A stretch of 64,000 bases of DNA, from assembly GCF_000276665.1 (NCBI RefSeq), contig NW_004955470.1:322266-386265 (forward strand), given 5' to 3'. Below the pieces are notes generated by a model that did no database searches, had not been told where the DNA came from, and was given only the letters and a program-made list of their open reading frames with translations. Shown one piece after another: positions 61,831 to 64,000 of the stretch. The DNA comes from Chinchilla lanigera. Taxonomy: Eukaryota > Chordata > Mammalia > Rodentia > Chinchillidae. Both the position numbers and the translations under genes were made by a program. How positions within the stretch are numbered: the stretch's first letter is position 1; each line of letters starts with the position of its first letter.

Positions 61831-61962
61831 TGATGATTCTAAAAACTTTTATTACTATTAGTTACAAAGGAATTTGATAACACTTTGAAAAAATTAGTTT
61901 TTTCAACATTTATCATATATATATGTATTTTGAGAAACAATTTTACATTGAGACTAAAAGAA
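61831..61962 (+). repeat. Local duplication, copy 2
   Basis: Second copy of 61605-61733. The roughly 95 bases between them are TTGATTATTATTGATGATT-type low-complexity repeats. Units 1 and 2 have a single copy. Confidence 0.88.
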
Positions 61963-62133
61963 AGTTCTGTGTATTTTAGCATGTAACTTTAAAAAGGAAT
62001 TTTCTTAAATGTTCCCATTGAGGCAAAAATCTCTTACTAAACTAAATATCCACTGCAGCATTGCATCTGGAACCTTTTTTGGATCTCTGACATCCTTCAG
62101 CACTGTGAGGAGGGTCTGCACTTCTTCATTCTT

Positions 62134-62224
62134 TTTTTTGGTTTTTCTCCGGTACCAGGAACTGAACTCACGACCTTGCACTTGCCAGGCAGGCACTTTG
62201 CCACTGAGCTAAATCCCCAGCCCC
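62134..62224 (-). mobile_element. ID-type SINE private to unit 3
   Basis: Antisense ID flanked by the perfect 17-base repeat TGCACTTCTTCATTCTT (62117-62133 and 62225-62241). Units 1 and 2 show the empty site near 19312 and 40422. Confidence 0.92.
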
Positions 62225-63349
62225 TGCACTTCTTCATTCTTAAGGAGTTTTGAGCGACATTTGCGATACTCCCAGCAAGTGGGTACTTTTTAAAGCAGCA
62301 AATCATGTGTATTTGGGAAAAATCATTCAAACTAAGAAAGTCAACTTTTAAAAATGTTTATATCATTTTAAGACTTTTTGTCCATTTTAAATTGTTTTAT
62401 TCTTTTTTGTTTTGTTGCTTCTGTTTAGTTTTGTCAAGGACAGTTTTTTAAGTATATGCTGATTGTAACTTCATGTATAAATTCCCACATACTTCTTATC
62501 CTCCCCTCTTTCAGTTTAGTCTGTGACTTGATGAAATTGTGTGCTGACCCCATATTCATTGCTAATAAATGCAAACAAATTTCAGGATATTTGGAGATAA
62601 TCTTCATAACTAGAAAATATCTGAGATACCGGACAATCCTGCCATCCTGGACTGTCCCTTATCAACACTTTCACCAGCACTTTAGAAAATAAATTTCTCA
62701 GACACACTCTCCATGTATTCTGTGCTGAAGAGGTGACTGTATGACAATAATTCTCTGAGATTTAAAAGACAGTAGAGCATTTAGGCCTTATGAAAAAAAG
62801 CAGGCAGATGTAGCCTTACCTGAAGAGGTGATTTTGCAAGGGATAAAATCAGAATTCTACCCCCTGCTCTCCCTGCAGGCAGGACGGAGAATCTTGTGGC
62901 TCCAGGGTCCATTAGTTGGTCCTATGCACTTCGAGGAGCACCAGGGAAAACCCTGTTTGTATTACCCACTTCTCTCATTACCTCAGGAGAATGAAAACTG
63001 TTGAACAGGTTTTAATTCTTCGTACTAAAAAATTCCTGCTTGGACTAAGTTGAAAGTCTTCTGTTTTACTCAGTGAGCTCCAAATGATGCCACAACACAA
63101 AATCCTGATACAATCGTCTTTCCTTTGTATTGAGAAAGACCTGGTTTGAGAGAACCGAAATTAATACCTGGTTTGATAGAACTGAAAAGGAGCAAAGGTC
63201 ACAAGTGTTCAGAAGAAAATTTCTGGCATCTTTTACCAAATCTTCCAGTGATATTCAAAGACTGGCTGCATCAAGGAAGGCTTTTAGCAGGTACGGGCTC
63301 CAGGAGGAGCAGCTGGGCAGCCCAGGCTCACACTTCTGCTTCTTTGGGA

Positions 63350-63377
63350 GGTTTTTGTTATGGCTTGAATCACTGTG
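63350..63377 (-). promoter_or_regulatory. 12-RSS of B3
   Basis: Heptamer CACAGTG (63371-63377), a 12-base spacer and nonamer ACAAAAACC (63350-63358). Fully consensus. Confidence 0.95.
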
Positions 63378-63843
63378 GGAGGGGAACTATTATGCTGCAT
63401 ACAGTAATAAGTTGCAATGTCTTCAGGCTGCAGGTTCCTGATGGTGAGAGTGAAATCTGTCCCAGACCCACTGCCGCTGAACCTCGACGGGACCCCAGAG
63501 TGCAAATTATTAGCATTATAGATGAGGAGGGTAGGAGCTTTCCCTGGTTTCTGCTGAAACCAATTTAAGTAACTGCTAACACCCTGACTGGCCCGGCAAG
63601 TGATGGTGACTGTGTCTCCTACAGAGGCAGCCAGCAAGGGTGGAGACTGGGTCACCTGGATGTCACATCGCACACCTGACACGGGAAACACAAACATGAT
63701 CAATCAGGGTTTAAGAAAATTTCTCTGAAGAGGCAGGAAATAATGAACACACTGTGCTGAGTAAACTCCCATGGCTGTCCTGCCTTACCTGGGAGCCAGA
63801 GCAGCAGAAGCCCCAGGAGCTGAGCGGGGACCCTCATGTCCAT
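63378..63843 (-). CDS. IGKV: IGKV1-like variable gene, type B, unit 3 (B3)
   Basis: Leader exon 63789-63843 ([19 protein letters not shown]) with a GTAAGG donor, a 113-base intron and V exon 63378-63675. The mature domain begins [19 protein letters not shown], with Cys23 in TITC, CDR1 [13 protein letters not shown]2 [15 protein letters not shown] (Phe for Tyr36), CDR2 NANNLHS, FR3 [15 protein letters not shown], Cys88 and CDR3 MQHNSSPP. The frame, splice sites, octamer, pd-like element and RSS are all intact, so this is expected to be functional. It keeps the canonical Trp in the leader, where B1 and B2 have Cys, so B1 and B2 are the closer pair. Confidence 0.95.
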
Positions 63844-63923
63844 GCTGTGTCCTGACTGGGTCTGACTCTTGCACAGGGTGTGACAGCCTATGAAGAAGTC
63901 CTTATACTGCTGCACTCTGGGAC

Positions 63924-63965
63924 ATGCAAATCAGCAGGTGTTGAGCTGTGTTGGGCACAGCTGCA
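63924..63965 (-). promoter_or_regulatory. B3 promoter: octamer and pd-like element
   Basis: ATTTGCAT at 63924-63931 and TGCAGCTGTGCCCAA at 63951-63965, upstream of the leader. Confidence 0.85.
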
Positions 63966-64000
63966 GGGCTGGCTCCTTTCTGTCACTCAGGAAAGGGTAA

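Larger units (their letters stand above)
58860..63345. other. Intergenic region between IGKV5-like pseudogene 3 and B3
   Basis: Unit 3 counterpart of 16375-20425, expanded by three private ID SINEs and a local duplication. No coding gene recognised. Confidence 0.65.
52400..64000. repeat. Tandem duplication unit 3, cut by window edge
   Basis: Third copy, with A3, IGKV5-like pseudogene 3 and B3. It is shorter between A3 and the pseudogene because of two deletions (junctions near 55562-55655 and 56262). It carries private ID SINEs at 60547, 61480 and 62134. The right edge is beyond the window. Confidence 0.85.

Noticed and set aside
1..64000. J-kappa segments, C-kappa exon, kappa enhancers
   Set aside because: I looked for 23-spacer RSSs with J motifs (FGxGTK) and constant-domain text and found none.
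1..64000. CRISPR arrays, bacterial operons, phage or insertion sequences
   Set aside because: The repeat content, splice signals and V genes are mammalian; repeats here are SINEs, LINEs, LTRs and block duplications.

Overview
The window is a stretch of a mammalian immunoglobulin kappa light-chain variable (IGKV) locus, almost certainly from a rodent. Eleven V segments or V relics are visible, all on the minus strand. Each recognisable one has the V-kappa layout: a short leader exon, a small intron, a V exon of about 298 bases, then a 12-spacer recombination signal sequence (RSS). All RSSs face low coordinates, so deletional joining would need the J-C cluster to the left of base 1. No J segment, constant exon or other protein-coding gene was found. 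The rodent call rests on the SINEs: tRNA-Ala-type ID elements plus B1 and dimeric B1-dID elements. ID with B1-dID argues against mouse or rat and for a squirrel-related, castorimorph or ctenohystrican lineage. The species cannot be fixed from what I can see.

The architecture is a repeat unit of about 21 to 23 kb present three times in tandem. From left to right each unit holds an IGKV1-like gene of type A (V exons at 7710, 29226 and 52549), a broken IGKV5-like segment (15793, 37076, 58273) and an IGKV1-like gene of type B (20458, 41567, 63378). Two further remnants lie between units: an IGKV3-like pseudogene at 26213-26753 and an IGKV1-like relic near 45.2 kb. Older paralogous blocks flank the units (0.7-3.1 kb matches 46.8-49.6 kb; 22.8-26.1 kb is a diverged, partly deleted copy).

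Five V genes look usable (A1, A2, A3, B2, B3). B1 has an open reading frame but lacks the leader-intron GT donor and has a damaged RSS heptamer. The IGKV5-like copies share an in-frame FR3 deletion; copies 2 and 3 also carry frameshifts. The rest of the window is intergenic DNA with SINEs, L1 fragments, MaLR-type LTRs, microsatellites and copy-specific insertions and deletions that record the order of events in the array.

The window does not show a new biological system. The most informative observations are the doubly disabled B1 gene, a roughly 1.33 kb nearly identical tract that stops just short of the B-type RSSs, a germline N-glycosylation sequon in CDR3 of all B genes, and the copy-specific SINE and deletion record. 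All alignments were made by eye.
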